Shown: positions 26,171 through 34,704 of the stretch, piece by piece
Position numbering within the stretch: position 1 is the stretch's first letter
How the letters are laid out: every line of letters starts with the position of its first letter
DNA from: Asanoa iriomotensis
GTDB lineage: Bacteria; Actinomycetota; Actinomycetes; Mycobacteriales; Micromonosporaceae
Assembly: GCF_016862515.1 (NCBI RefSeq)
Contig: NZ_BONC01000027.1
Span: forward strand, 1 to 64,000
Length of the DNA stretch: 64,000 nucleotides
Direction: 5' to 3'
Program-made: the position numbers and the translations under genes
The notes under the pieces: model-generated
Databases searched by the model: none
What the model saw: only the letters and a program-made list of their open reading frames with translations
What the model was told of the DNA's origin: nothing

Positions 26171-27340
26171 ATGGACGAGGCACGTAAGCACGAGCTCGAG
26201 GAAAAGGTCTACGCGGGCATCCGACTTTCCCGACAGGACGGTGTGGACCTCTACGAGTGCGACGATCTGGCCTGGCTCGGCCGGCTGGCTCACCACAAGC
26301 GCACGGAGCTCAACGGCGACCGGGTGATGTTCAACATCAACCGCCACCTCAACCTGACCAACGTCTGCTCGGCGAGCTGCGCCTACTGTTCGTTCCAGCG
26401 CAAGCCGGGCGAGAAGGACGCCTACACGATGCGCATCGACGAGGCCGTACGCAAGGCCAAGGAGATGGAGAGCGAGCAGCTCACGGAGCTGCACATCGTC
26501 AACGGCCTGCACCCGACGCTGCCCTGGCGCTACTACCCGAAGGTGCTGCGCGAGCTCAAGGCGGCGCTGCCGAACGTCAACCTCAAGTGCTTCACCGCCA
26601 CCGAGGTCCAGTGGTTCGAGAAGATCAGCGGGCTGCCGGCCGACGCGATCCTCGACGAGCTGATGGACGCCGGCCTCGAGTCGCTGACCGGCGGCGGCGC
26701 CGAGATCTTCGACTGGGAGGTGCGCCAGCACATCGTCGACCACGCCACCCATTGGGAGGACTGGTCCCGGATACACCGGCTGGCACACAGCAAGGGCATG
26801 AAGACCCCGTCGACCATGTTGTACGGCCACATCGAGGAGCCCCGGCACCGGGTCGACCACGTGTTGCGCCTGCGTGAGCTGCAGGACGAGACCGGTGGTT
26901 TCGCCGTCTTCATCCCCCTGCGCTACCAGCACGACTTCGTCGACTCCCAGGACGGCAAGGTCCGCAACAAGCTGCAGGCGCGCACGACGATGGCGTCGCC
27001 GGCCGAGTCGCTCAAGACGTTCGCGGTGTCCCGCCTGCTCTTCGACAACGTCCCGCACGTGAAGTGCTTCTGGGTCATGCACGGCCTGTCGGTCGCGCAG
27101 CTCTCGCTCAACTTCGGCGTCGACGACCTGGACGGTTCGGTGGTCGAATACAAGATCACGCACGACGCCGACTCCTACGGCACCCCCAACACCATGCACC
27201 GCGAAGACCTGCTCGACCTGATCTGGGACGCCGGCTTCCGGCCGGTGGAGCGGGACACCCGTTACAACGTCGTCCGCGAGTACGACGCAGCCCCATCGCT
27301 CGCCGAGCGCCGCGCCGACCCACAGGACGTGATGTCGTGA
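26171..27340 (+). CDS. mqnE: Aminofutalosine synthase MqnE
   Basis: Radical SAM enzyme of 389 residues in the futalosine pathway. It joins the chorismate-derived enolpyruvyl benzoate (MqnA product) with S-adenosylmethionine to give 6-amino-6-deoxyfutalosine. The [4Fe-4S] motif CxxxCxxC is Cys66, Cys70, Cys73 in NVCSASCAYCSF. The segments LTELHIVNGLHPTLP, GAEIFDWEVR and TPSTMLYGHIEEP are family-typical, and length matches. ATG 26171 is supported by the hexamer TACGCT and by the family N-terminus. The DUF4229 gene overlaps its stop (GTGA). Confidence 0.96.
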   Translation: MDEARKHELEEKVYAGIRLSRQDGVDLYECDDLAWLGRLAHHKRTELNGDRVMFNINRHLNLTNVCSASCAYCSFQRKPGEKDAYTMRIDEAVRKAKEMESEQLTELHIVNGLHPTLPWRYYPKVLRELKAALPNVNLKCFTATEVQWFEKISGLPADAILDELMDAGLESLTGGGAEIFDWEVRQHIVDHATHWEDWSRIHRLAHSKGMKTPSTMLYGHIEEPRHRVDHVLRLRELQDETGGFAVFIPLRYQHDFVDSQDGKVRNKLQARTTMASPAESLKTFAVSRLLFDNVPHVKCFWVMHGLSVAQLSLNFGVDDLDGSVVEYKITHDADSYGTPNTMHREDLLDLIWDAGFRPVERDTRYNVVREYDAAPSLAERRADPQDVMS

Positions 27341-27606
27341 ACCCCGCCGTCAAGTACACGCTGGCCCGGCTGGGCCTGTTCGTGCTGATCTTCGCCGCGC
27401 TGCTGCCGGTGCCGATCGGCCTGTTCCTCAAGCTCATCCTGGCGCTGGCCTTCTCGGCCACGATCTCGTGGTTCTTCCTGCGCACCTGGCGCGACCAGAT
27501 GGCGCAGCAGCTCGCCGACCGCGTCGACAAGCGCCGCGAGGACAAGGCCAAGCTGCGCTCCGCGCTGGCCGGCGACGAGGAGCCGCCGGCCACCGCGAAG
27601 CCGTAA
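27337..27606 (+). CDS. Small membrane protein of the DUF4229 family
   Basis: Protein of 89 residues with two hydrophobic segments (KYTLARLGLFVLIFAALLPV, and LILALAFSATISWFFL) followed by a charged cytoplasmic tail (RDQMAQQLADRVDKRREDKAK). It fits DUF4229, an actinobacterial family of unknown function. GTG 27337 overlaps the mqnE stop, so it is translated with mqnE. A role linked to menaquinone synthesis at the membrane is possible but rests only on position. Confidence 0.8.
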   Translation: MNPAVKYTLARLGLFVLIFAALLPVPIGLFLKLILALAFSATISWFFLRTWRDQMAQQLADRVDKRREDKAKLRSALAGDEEPPATAKP

Positions 27607-27609
27607 GGC

Positions 27610-28962
27610 CTACCAGTTGGTCGAGCCCGGGACCGTTGGCCAGGGCTTCCACCACGGCTTGATCAGGTACGCGATGCCGCCGGTGCCGCCCGAGACGCCG
27701 CCGGACGCGTTGATCCGCTTCGTGCGCAGCCAGACCTGCTCGAACTGGCTGCGCTTGTAGACGTTGCGCACCACGTCGTTGGACGAGCTGGCCGGGTCGT
27801 TGATGATCACGTCACCGTCCGCCGTGAATCCGACGATCACGAACAGGTGCCCGGAGGTGCCGTAGTTGGCCCCGTCCAGCTCGCTGGCCAGGAACGACTG
27901 TGACGTGACGATCGGGATGCCGGCGGCGATGAACCGCTCCGCCTCGTCCAGCGAGTGCAGCCGGGTGACCTTGCCCTCGAGACCGGCGAACGAGGCCGCG
28001 TAGGCGGTGTTGAACGGCCAGTTGCCGGCGCCGTCGTAGGTGTAGTCGTAGGTCATCCGTGCCGCGTGGTTGACGGTCGGGTCCGGGTAGGTCGGGTCGA
28101 CCCACGCGGTGTCCTCGGCGGACGGCTTGCGACCCCAGTACTCGACCACCATCTCGGTGGACGTCGGTGAGCACCAGGCCTCGCCACCACCGTCGTACTC
28201 CGGGTAATGCCCCTCGTGGATGTTCTGCGAGTAGCGCGGCACCGCGAGCTCCTTGCCCCAGGCGATGCGCCCGGCGCTCGGCGGCACGGTGAACCGGTCC
28301 GGCACGTAGGAGGACATCGCGCCGAGCGCCCAGACCCGCGGCGAGGCATGCTGCCCCGGCGCGCGGTAGAGGGTCAGCCGGAGCTGGTAGGAACTCAGCA
28401 TCACGCCGTTGGCCACGTCGTCGATCGAGAACGTGTCGGTCCAGATCGTCGAGTACGGGTCACCCTGCCGGTTCACCGAGGTGCGCTTGATGTCCTCGTC
28501 GCCGGAGGCCCAGCGCCCCATGACGTACCAGGGAGTGGTGTTCCCGGTGTTGTAGGTGCCCTGCATCTCGACCTGAATCCAGGTGCCACGCGGCGTCTCG
28601 GCGTTCCACGAGGCGATGAGCTCGCTGGCGTCGAACCCGACGTCCCGCTTCGGCGAGGTCCAGGTGGCGTAGTCCCAGCTCCGGGTGACCCCCGTATGCG
28701 GGTCGGTGTAGTCGGTCGTCCCCTGTGGACGCAGAATGGTCACCCCACCCTGAAGACCGGGAACGCCCGGAATGCCCGGCAGGGCGACGGTGCCCTGGTG
28801 ACTGCCGGTGCGCCAGTCGCGATACGTCGACCAGCCCTGATACGTGATCTGCTCGTCATGGACGGGTGGAGGGGTAACCGCGGCCCCGGCCGGCGCCGCG
28901 AACCCGGCAATGAAGGCAACCGCCCCGAAGACCGCGACGACCACCCGCGCTGAAGCGTTCAT
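27610..28962 (-). CDS. Secreted C39-like papain-fold cysteine peptidase
   Basis: Protein of 450 residues with a signal peptide (ASARVVVAVFGAVAFIAGFA, cut near residue 28). The N-terminal half (about 30-230) is beta-rich and of unknown fold. The C-terminal half is a peptidase_C39-like domain with Cys264 in EAWCSPTSTEMVVEYWG, His372 in SGHLFVIVGFT and Asp389 in VIINDPAS, forming a credible catalytic triad. It is probably exported and active on peptides or peptidoglycan cross-links outside the cell. ATG 28962 is chosen; a GTG three codons earlier is possible. It is divergent from the M14 peptidase gene and ends 3 bp from the convergent DUF4229 gene. Confidence 0.85.
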   Translation of the reverse strand: MNASARVVVAVFGAVAFIAGFAAPAGAAVTPPPVHDEQITYQGWSTYRDWRTGSHQGTVALPGIPGVPGLQGGVTILRPQGTTDYTDPHTGVTRSWDYATWTSPKRDVGFDASELIASWNAETPRGTWIQVEMQGTYNTGNTTPWYVMGRWASGDEDIKRTSVNRQGDPYSTIWTDTFSIDDVANGVMLSSYQLRLTLYRAPGQHASPRVWALGAMSSYVPDRFTVPPSAGRIAWGKELAVPRYSQNIHEGHYPEYDGGGEAWCSPTSTEMVVEYWGRKPSAEDTAWVDPTYPDPTVNHAARMTYDYTYDGAGNWPFNTAYAASFAGLEGKVTRLHSLDEAERFIAAGIPIVTSQSFLASELDGANYGTSGHLFVIVGFTADGDVIINDPASSSNDVVRNVYKRSQFEQVWLRTKRINASGGVSGGTGGIAYLIKPWWKPWPTVPGSTNW

Positions 28963-28986
28963 GGCTGTCACTATCGCGGTTGAAAG

Positions 28987-29017
28987 GAAGTTTCACCAGA
29001 CTTCATCCTACTGAAGT
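28987..29017. promoter_or_regulatory. Alternating GAAGT/ACTTC half-sites between two secreted peptidase genes
   Basis: GAAGT (28987), ACTTCA (29000) and TGAAGT (29012) lie at about 12-13-nt intervals in alternating orientation within the 174-bp gap between the divergent C39 and M14 peptidase genes. Such an array could be an operator serving both. No regulator gene is nearby. Confidence 0.4.
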
Positions 29018-29136
29018 TCATTGCCGGCAGGATGATCAGCCTGGCATGGATTCGCGCAAAGACCCATATTGATATGACCATGCATCCGGTGGTGAGGTTC
29101 GTCCAACGTTCCTCCACCAACCCCCGGAGGTCATGC

Positions 29137-31005
29137 ATGGCCATTCGTCTGGGCCGGCGTCGCGTGTTGACCGCACTGGTCAGCACGGCGGTCGTGGGTC
29201 TGCTCGTCGCCTCGGCCAACCCGGTCGCGGCACAGAAGCCGGCGCCGGGCGCCGGTGCCGCGTCCGTTTCGGCCGAGTACCGCGTGCTCGGTCCCAAGAC
29301 CATCGCCGACCGTAACGCGGTCGCCCGCACCGGTGCCTCGATCGACTATGTCGAGCACGGGGTCCTCAACGTCACCGCCAACGCGACCGAGGCCGCCGCC
29401 ATCGCGCGGCTGGGGTTCAAGCTCGAGAAGGTCACGCCGCCCGCGGCCAGTGATGGGCCGAGCACGCTGGCGTTTCCGCCCGCCGACTCCGCCTACCACG
29501 ACTACGCGGAGTTGACCGCCGTGGTCAACCAGGTCGTCGCGGACCACCCGACGATCGCGCGGAAGCTCTCGATCGGCAGCTCGTACGAGGGCCGCGACCT
29601 CATGCTGATCAAGATCTCCGACAACGTCAACCTCGACGAGGCCGAGCCGGAGATCCTGTTCAACGCGCAGCAGCACGCCCGTGAGCACCTGACCGTCGAG
29701 ATGGCGATCTACCTGCTCAACCTGTTCACCGACAACTACGGCACGGACTCCCGGATCACCAACATCGTCAACAGCCGTGAGATCTGGATCGTGCCCACGG
29801 TCAACCCGGACGGCAGCGAGTACGACATCGCCACCGGCTCCTACCGCAGCTGGCGCAAGAACCGGCAACCCAACTCAGGCTCGTCCAATGTGGGCACCGA
29901 CCTCAACCGCAACTGGAGCTACCAGTGGGGTTGCTGCGGCGGATCGTCCGGCACCACCAGCTCGGAGACCTACCGCGGTCCGTCGGCGTTCAGCGCCCCG
30001 GAGACCTCGCGCCTGCGCGACTTCGTCAACAGCCGGGTGGTCGGCGGCCAGCAGCAGATCAAGGCCAACATCGACTTCCACACGTACTCGCAGCTGGTGC
30101 TCTGGCCCTTCGGCTACACCACCGCGAACACCACGACCGGGATGACGGCCGACCAGTACAACACCTTCGCCACGCTGGGTCAGCAGATGGCCGCGACCAA
30201 CAGCTACACGCCGGAGCAGTCGTCGGACCTCTACATCGCCGACGGTACGAGCATCGACTGGATGTGGGCGACTCACAACATCTGGGCGTACACGTTCGAG
30301 ATGTACCCGGGCTCGGCCAGCGGCGGCGGCTTCTACCCGCCCGACGAGGTGATCCCGGCGCAGACGAGCCGCAACCGCGAAGCGGTGCTGATGCTCTCGG
30401 AGGCCGCGGACTGCCCGTATCGCGTCATCGGCAAGGAGGCGCAGTACTGCGGCGGTGGCGGCGGCACGACGGTCTACTCCGACACCTTCGAGACGGCCAC
30501 CGGCTGGACCACCAACCCGAACAGCACCGACACCGCGACCAGCGGCCAGTGGGTGCGCGGTGACCCGGCGGCGACCACGTCCAGCGGCGCCAAGCAGCTC
30601 GGCACGACCGTGAGCGGCGTCAACGACCTGGTCACCGGCGCGGCCGCCGGCACCTCGGCGGGCGACTTCGACGTCGACGGCGGTGTGACCAGCGTCCGCT
30701 CGCCGGCCATCACGCTGCCCGCCAGCGGCACGTTGACGCTGAGCCTGTCGTGGTATCTCGCGCACGGCTCGAACTCGTCGTCGGCCGACTTCTTCCGGGT
30801 CAGCGTCGTGCACAACGGCGGCACGACGGCCGTGTTCAGCCAGGCCGGTGCGGCCACCAACCGCAACGGCGCCTGGGCGGTCGCCAACGCCAACCTGTCC
30901 GCGTACGCCGGGCAGTCGGTCCGCATCCTGATCGAGGCCGCGGACGCCTCGACCGCGAGCCTGGTGGAGGCGGGCGTCGACGACGTCCGGATCACCCAGA
31001 GCTGA
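29137..31005 (+). CDS. Secreted M14-family zinc carboxypeptidase
   Basis: Protein of 622 residues. A signal peptide ([20 protein letters not shown]) precedes a propeptide-like region (about 45-125) and an M14 domain (about 130-440). Zinc ligands are His180 and Glu183 in QQHAREH and His315 in IDFHTYSQ, and the catalytic Glu is Glu388 in TFEMYPG. The substrate-binding NPDGSEYD and DLNRNW segments are also present. A C-terminal beta-sandwich domain of about 170 residues ([16 protein letters not shown] onward) resembles the domains attached to secreted actinobacterial peptidases. It should release C-terminal residues from extracellular peptides. ATG 29137 follows GGAGG with a 6-nt spacing. Confidence 0.93.
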   Translation: MAIRLGRRRVLTALVSTAVVGLLVASANPVAAQKPAPGAGAASVSAEYRVLGPKTIADRNAVARTGASIDYVEHGVLNVTANATEAAAIARLGFKLEKVTPPAASDGPSTLAFPPADSAYHDYAELTAVVNQVVADHPTIARKLSIGSSYEGRDLMLIKISDNVNLDEAEPEILFNAQQHAREHLTVEMAIYLLNLFTDNYGTDSRITNIVNSREIWIVPTVNPDGSEYDIATGSYRSWRKNRQPNSGSSNVGTDLNRNWSYQWGCCGGSSGTTSSETYRGPSAFSAPETSRLRDFVNSRVVGGQQQIKANIDFHTYSQLVLWPFGYTTANTTTGMTADQYNTFATLGQQMAATNSYTPEQSSDLYIADGTSIDWMWATHNIWAYTFEMYPGSASGGGFYPPDEVIPAQTSRNREAVLMLSEAADCPYRVIGKEAQYCGGGGGTTVYSDTFETATGWTTNPNSTDTATSGQWVRGDPAATTSSGAKQLGTTVSGVNDLVTGAAAGTSAGDFDVDGGVTSVRSPAITLPASGTLTLSLSWYLAHGSNSSSADFFRVSVVHNGGTTAVFSQAGAATNRNGAWAVANANLSAYAGQSVRILIEAADASTASLVEAGVDDVRITQS

Positions 31006-31013
31006 CCATCGAC

Positions 31014-31054
31014 GTCACCGGCGTCCCGCGACAACGACGCGGGGCGCCGGTGAC
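31014..31054 (+). terminator. Long-stem hairpin after the M14 carboxypeptidase
   Basis: A 17-bp stem (31014-31030 with 31038-31054, one G-U pair) closes a 7-nt loop, 9 bp past the stop codon. There is no U tract, as is common for actinobacterial terminators. It separates the peptidase from the cobalamin riboswitch region. Confidence 0.75.
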
Positions 31055-31087
31055 GCGACTAACGGGAGCGCAATCGCCCTCCCGACC

Positions 31088-31212
31088 ATGGTGACCAGTG
31101 GGTTACCGTGCTCCCGACCGCAAGCAGCGAAGCCGGTGCGAACCCGGCGCTGTCCCGCAACTGTGATGCCCCTTTCTGGCAAAGGGGACAAGCCAGGTCG
31201 CCTGCCCAGGTC
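31088..31212 (+). ncRNA. Cobalamin (adenosylcobalamin) riboswitch
   Basis: The stretch has the hallmark cobalamin aptamer elements in order: GAAGCCGGTGCGAACCCGGC (31129-31148), the core CCCGCAACTG about 7 nt later, a short variable stem (CCCCTTTCTGGCAAAGGGG), and the B12 box AGCCAGGTCGCCTGCC (31191-31206). It lies about 100 nt upstream of a cobalamin ABC transporter operon, as expected for a switch that shuts uptake off when B12 is plentiful. The exact 5' and 3' limits are approximate. Confidence 0.93.
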
Positions 31213-31262
31213 GCGAACCAGCGCTCTCGAGGAAGGGCGCCTCGCGGGCGGGCGGCGGCACC

Positions 31263-31299
31263 CCTGTCGGCGAAGCACCAGACCTCGACCGACAGGAGG
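31263..31299 (+). promoter_or_regulatory. Ribosome-site hairpin of the B12 riboswitch expression platform
   Basis: CCTGTCGG (31263-31270) pairs perfectly with CCGACAGG (31289-31296), whose last bases are part of the Shine-Dalgarno AGGAGG (31294-31299) of btuF. A competing pair ACCTC (31282-31286) with GAGGT (31296-31300) also covers the site. This points to translational control by sequestering the ribosome site when cobalamin binds, as is usual in high-GC actinomycetes. The pairing with the aptamer is not resolved. Confidence 0.65.
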
Positions 31300-31304
31300 T
31301 ACCC

Positions 31305-32249
31305 ATGCGATATCAGGTCAGGTTCGTCGCCGTCGCCGCTCTCGGCGCGGCTCTCGCGCTCGCCGGCTGCGGTTCCGGCGGTGGCACCGAGAACGGTGGC
31401 ACGCCGCCCAGCCAGGACGTCGGCGCGACCGCCGACTTCCCGGTCACCATCGGCAGCACCACCGTCGCCGCCAAGCCCACCAAGATCGTCGCGCTGTCGC
31501 CGACCGCGACCGAGGTGCTCTTCGCGATCGGCGCCGGGCAGCAGGTGAAGGCCGTCGACGACCAGTCCAACTTCCCGGCCGAGGCGCCGAAGAGCGCGCT
31601 GTCGGGCTTCCAGCCCAACGCCGAGGCGATCGCCGAGCAGGAGCCCGACCTGGTCGTGCTCTCGAACGACACGAACAACGTGGTCGCGCAGCTCACCCAG
31701 CTCAAGATCCCGGTGTACGTGGCGGCGGCCGGCAAGACGATCGACGACACGTACCGGCAGATCACCGACATCGGCGCGCTGACCGGCAACAAGCCGGCCG
31801 CCGAGGATCTAGCGAAGCGGATGCGCGAAGACGTCGACAAGCTCGTGGCCGACGTACCGAAGCGCGCCACCAAGCTGACCTACTACTACGAGCTCGGCCC
31901 CGAGCTCTACTCGCTGACCTCCAAGACGTTCGTCGGGTCGCTCTTCGACCAGCTCGGCCTCGAGAACGTCGCGGACGCGGCCGACGCGGACGGCAGCAAG
32001 GGCGGCTACCCGCAGCTCTCCGCCGAGTCGCTGGTCAAGGCCGACCCTGACCTGATCTTCCTGGCCGACACGGTGTGCTGCCAGCAGAGCGCGGCCACGG
32101 TGTCGGCCCGACCGGGCTGGGCCGGCATCACGGCGGTCAAGACCGGGCAGATCGTGCCGCTCAACGACGACATCGCCTCCCGCTGGGGTCCGCGGACCGT
32201 CGACCTGCTCCGCCAGATCGTCGACGCGGTGTCGAAGGTGCCGGCTTGA
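31305..32249 (+). CDS. btuF: Cobalamin ABC transporter substrate-binding lipoprotein
   Basis: Lipoprotein of 314 residues. The signal peptide ends in a lipobox LAGC with Cys22. A periplasmic-binding domain of the helical-backbone type (FecB/BtuF-like, about 50-310) follows, with PTKIVALSPTATEVLFAIGAG, EPDLVVLSNDTNNV and ADTVCCQQS. The family includes siderophore and B12 binders. The cobalamin riboswitch directly upstream makes B12 or a related corrinoid the likely ligand. ATG 31305 follows AGGAGG with a 5-nt gap. The permease gene overlaps its stop. Confidence 0.93.
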   Translation: MRYQVRFVAVAALGAALALAGCGSGGGTENGGTPPSQDVGATADFPVTIGSTTVAAKPTKIVALSPTATEVLFAIGAGQQVKAVDDQSNFPAEAPKSALSGFQPNAEAIAEQEPDLVVLSNDTNNVVAQLTQLKIPVYVAAAGKTIDDTYRQITDIGALTGNKPAAEDLAKRMREDVDKLVADVPKRATKLTYYYELGPELYSLTSKTFVGSLFDQLGLENVADAADADGSKGGYPQLSAESLVKADPDLIFLADTVCCQQSAATVSARPGWAGITAVKTGQIVPLNDDIASRWGPRTVDLLRQIVDAVSKVPA

Positions 32250-33286
32250 GAGCTCCCGGCGTACGGTGGCCGTGGCTGGTCGGTGGCGTCGTCGCCGTCG
32301 TGGTCGCGGCCATCGCCGGCTTGGCGTTCGGCCCGGTCTCGCTCCCGCCCGGCGGGGTCGCCGCCGAGCTGCTGGACCTGATCCCCGGTGTCCACATCCA
32401 CAGTGGACTTTCGGAGCGCGAGGCCGCGATCGTGCTCCAGCTCCGGCTGCCGCGGGTCGTGCTCGGTCTGCTCGCCGGCGCGATGCTGGCCCTGGCCGGC
32501 GGCTGCTACCAGGGCGCGTTCCGCAACCCGCTGGCCGATCCCTACCTGCTGGGTGCGGCGGCGGGCGCCGGGCTCGCGGTCACCGCGGTGGTCGCCCTGC
32601 GTGGGTCCGATGTGGACATCGGGTCGCTGCCGCCGAGCGTACCCCTGGCGGCGTTCGCCGGTGCTCTCGTCGCGGTCGCGCTGACCTATGTGCTCGGCGT
32701 CGCGGGCCGCGACCGCACACCGGCGTCGCTGATCCTGGCCGGTGTCGCGGTGTCCGCGTTCCTCGCCGCCGGGCAGACCTACCTGATGCAGCGCAACGCC
32801 GACGACATCCGCGCCATCTACTCGTGGCTGCTCGGGCGGTTGGCCACCAACGGCTGGCACGAGGTGAAGCTGCTGCTGCCGTACGCCGTCGTCACCACCG
32901 TCGTCGTGCTCGCCCTGCGCCGCGAGTTGGACGTGCTCTCCGTCGGCGACGACGAGGCGAGCGGGCTGGGCCTGCACCCGCAACGGTCGCGCTACATCCT
33001 GATCGCCGCCGCGTCGCTCGGCACCGCCGCGGCGGTCTCGGTGTCTGGGCTGATCGGCTTCGTCGGCATCGTGGTGCCGCACATCGTGCGCATGCTCACC
33101 GGCGGCTCCTATCGCTCGATCCTGCCGCTCTCGATGCTGTTCGGCGCCGCCTTCCTGGCCCTGGCGGACCTGGCGGGGCGGACGTTCGCGGCGCCCGCGG
33201 AGATCCCGATCGGCGTGGTCACCGCGTTCGTCGGCGGACCGTTCTTCGTGCTCATCCTCCGCACCGCGAAGCGGGTGATCACATGA
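32246..33286 (+). CDS. btuC: Cobalamin ABC transporter permease (FecCD family)
   Basis: Polytopic membrane protein of 346 residues with about ten transmembrane helices. It has the FecCD-family wording LRLPRVVLGLLAGAMLALAGGCYQGAFRNPLADPYLLG and the coupling-region pattern GLIGFVGIVVPHIVRM. It forms the channel for corrinoids delivered by the lipoprotein. TTG 32246 overlaps the upstream stop (TTGA), and no in-frame ATG or GTG lies close. The ATPase gene overlaps its stop by 4 bp (ATGA). Confidence 0.93.
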   Translation: MRAPGVRWPWLVGGVVAVVVAAIAGLAFGPVSLPPGGVAAELLDLIPGVHIHSGLSEREAAIVLQLRLPRVVLGLLAGAMLALAGGCYQGAFRNPLADPYLLGAAAGAGLAVTAVVALRGSDVDIGSLPPSVPLAAFAGALVAVALTYVLGVAGRDRTPASLILAGVAVSAFLAAGQTYLMQRNADDIRAIYSWLLGRLATNGWHEVKLLLPYAVVTTVVVLALRRELDVLSVGDDEASGLGLHPQRSRYILIAAASLGTAAAVSVSGLIGFVGIVVPHIVRMLTGGSYRSILPLSMLFGAAFLALADLAGRTFAAPAEIPIGVVTAFVGGPFFVLILRTAKRVIT

Positions 33287-34071
33287 CCTCCGCGATCTCG
33301 GTGAGCGACCTGCACGTGACGCTCGGGAAAGCGCCGATCCTGCGCGGCATCGACCTGTCGGTCGCGGCGGGTGAGTGGGTCGCGGTCATCGGACCCAACG
33401 GCGCCGGCAAGTCGACGCTGCTGCGGGCGATCGGCGGCCTGCTCCCGACGACGGGCGCGGTCTCCTTGTCGGGTACGCCCATCGAACGGCTGCGCCGCCG
33501 CGCCCGGGCGCGCACGGTGGCGACGGTCGCGCAGTCGCCGGTCGTACCCCCGGGGATGTCGGTCTTCGATTATGTGTTGTTGGGCCGGACCCCGTTCGTC
33601 TCGCTGCTCGGCCGGGAGTCGGCGGCCGATCTCGCCGCGGTGCGCGCGTTGCTGGACCGGCTCGACCTGGCGGGCTTCGGCGACCGCGAGTTGGACACGC
33701 TGTCCGGCGGCGAGCGGCAACGGGTGTTCCTGGCCCGCGCGCTGGCACAGGAGCCGTCGCTGCTGCTGCTCGACGAGCCGACCAGCGCGCTCGACATCGG
33801 CCACCAGCAGGAGGTGCTGGAACTGGTCGACACGCTGCGCCGCGACCAGGGCCTGACGGTGCTGGCGACGATGCACGACCTGTCGATCGCCGGCGGGTAC
33901 GCGGATCGCCTGGTGCTGCTGGCCGAGGGCGTCGTGGTGGCCGCCGGCCCGGCCCGCGAGGTGCTGACCGAGGAGATCCTGTCCCGCTTCTACCGGGCGC
34001 GCGTGCGGGTCGTGGATGGGGTCGACGGGCCGCTGGTGGTCCCGTATCGAGGTAATCCGTCCGGTCAGTAG
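33283..34071 (+). CDS. btuD: Cobalamin ABC transporter ATP-binding protein
   Basis: ATPase of 262 residues with Walker A GPNGAGKST (about 38-46), Q-loop in VATVAQSP, signature LSGGERQRV, Walker B LLLLDEPTSALD and switch His in TMHDLS. It drives the B12 importer with the two preceding gene products, and is the last gene of the riboswitch-controlled unit. ATG 33283 overlaps the permease stop (ATGA). No terminator was recognised in the 29-bp gap before the next gene. Confidence 0.95.
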   Translation: MTSAISVSDLHVTLGKAPILRGIDLSVAAGEWVAVIGPNGAGKSTLLRAIGGLLPTTGAVSLSGTPIERLRRRARARTVATVAQSPVVPPGMSVFDYVLLGRTPFVSLLGRESAADLAAVRALLDRLDLAGFGDRELDTLSGGERQRVFLARALAQEPSLLLLDEPTSALDIGHQQEVLELVDTLRRDQGLTVLATMHDLSIAGGYADRLVLLAEGVVVAAGPAREVLTEEILSRFYRARVRVVDGVDGPLVVPYRGNPSGQ

Positions 34072-34100
34072 AGATTGGCCGAGACGACTAGTAGTCATTC

Positions 34101-34676
34101 GTGAATTTCGACGGGTTTCGTGGTTACGTCGGAGATGTGAGTGTTGCTTACCGCACCGCATGGGTGCCGAACGACCTCACCCCTCGAAACGACGCCGCCG
34201 ACCTGGCGGCAGCGTGGGTGCTCGACCAGGCTCGGACCCACGCGTTGCAGCCCTTCCTCCGGCCGGCGGAAGGAACCCCAGGGCGAGGCCACGCGGTGCT
34301 CGCCTTCCAGCCCGACTACAACGACGTCAACAAAGCGATCCAGGCGGCGCGGTTCGGTGCGTTCGCCGCGGTGGAGTCAGGCCGGACTCCGCTGATCGGC
34401 TGGGCGATGGAGACCCGCGCCCTCGACCTGACCACCGGTGAGGTCACGACGGACACCCGCAGCGCCGCGCTCAGGGAGGCGATCGAACGCATCCACTTCT
34501 TCGACAACAACGGCTGGACCCGGGGTTTCGGCGCCGACGGTGCCAAGCGGATCCTCGGCGACCTGCGACCGTCCGATCGCGACAAGGACGTGATCCTGGG
34601 CAGCCTGTGCGCCCTGGGCTCACGCCCGGCGGCTCTGCGGCGGCTGAGCGGCCTGGCGGAGAGGGCGTGGAAGTAG
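34101..34676 (+). CDS. Protein of unknown function
   Basis: Protein of 191 residues that I do not recognise. It has no signal peptide or membrane segment. Mixed charge and regular helices (LAAAWVLDQARTHALQPFL, SAALREAIERIHFF) suggest a soluble globular protein. Two starts are possible: GTG 34101, or GTG 34137, which has GGAG a few bases upstream and would give 179 residues. It follows the B12 transporter by 29 bp on the same strand, but nothing in the sequence ties it to cobalamin. Coding character is consistent with real genes of the window (high GC at the third position). Confidence 0.65.
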   Translation: MNFDGFRGYVGDVSVAYRTAWVPNDLTPRNDAADLAAAWVLDQARTHALQPFLRPAEGTPGRGHAVLAFQPDYNDVNKAIQAARFGAFAAVESGRTPLIGWAMETRALDLTTGEVTTDTRSAALREAIERIHFFDNNGWTRGFGADGAKRILGDLRPSDRDKDVILGSLCALGSRPAALRRLSGLAERAWK

Positions 34677-34690
34677 CTCGATATCCGGAG

Positions 34691-34696
34691 TAAGTT
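34691..34696 (+). promoter_or_regulatory. -10-like hexamer TAAGTT, 8 nt before the BNR protein
   Basis: TAAGTT is followed by 8 nt and ATG 34705, again a near-leaderless arrangement. No -35 was recognised. Confidence 0.38.
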
Positions 34697-34704
34697 CGGT
34701 CGGC

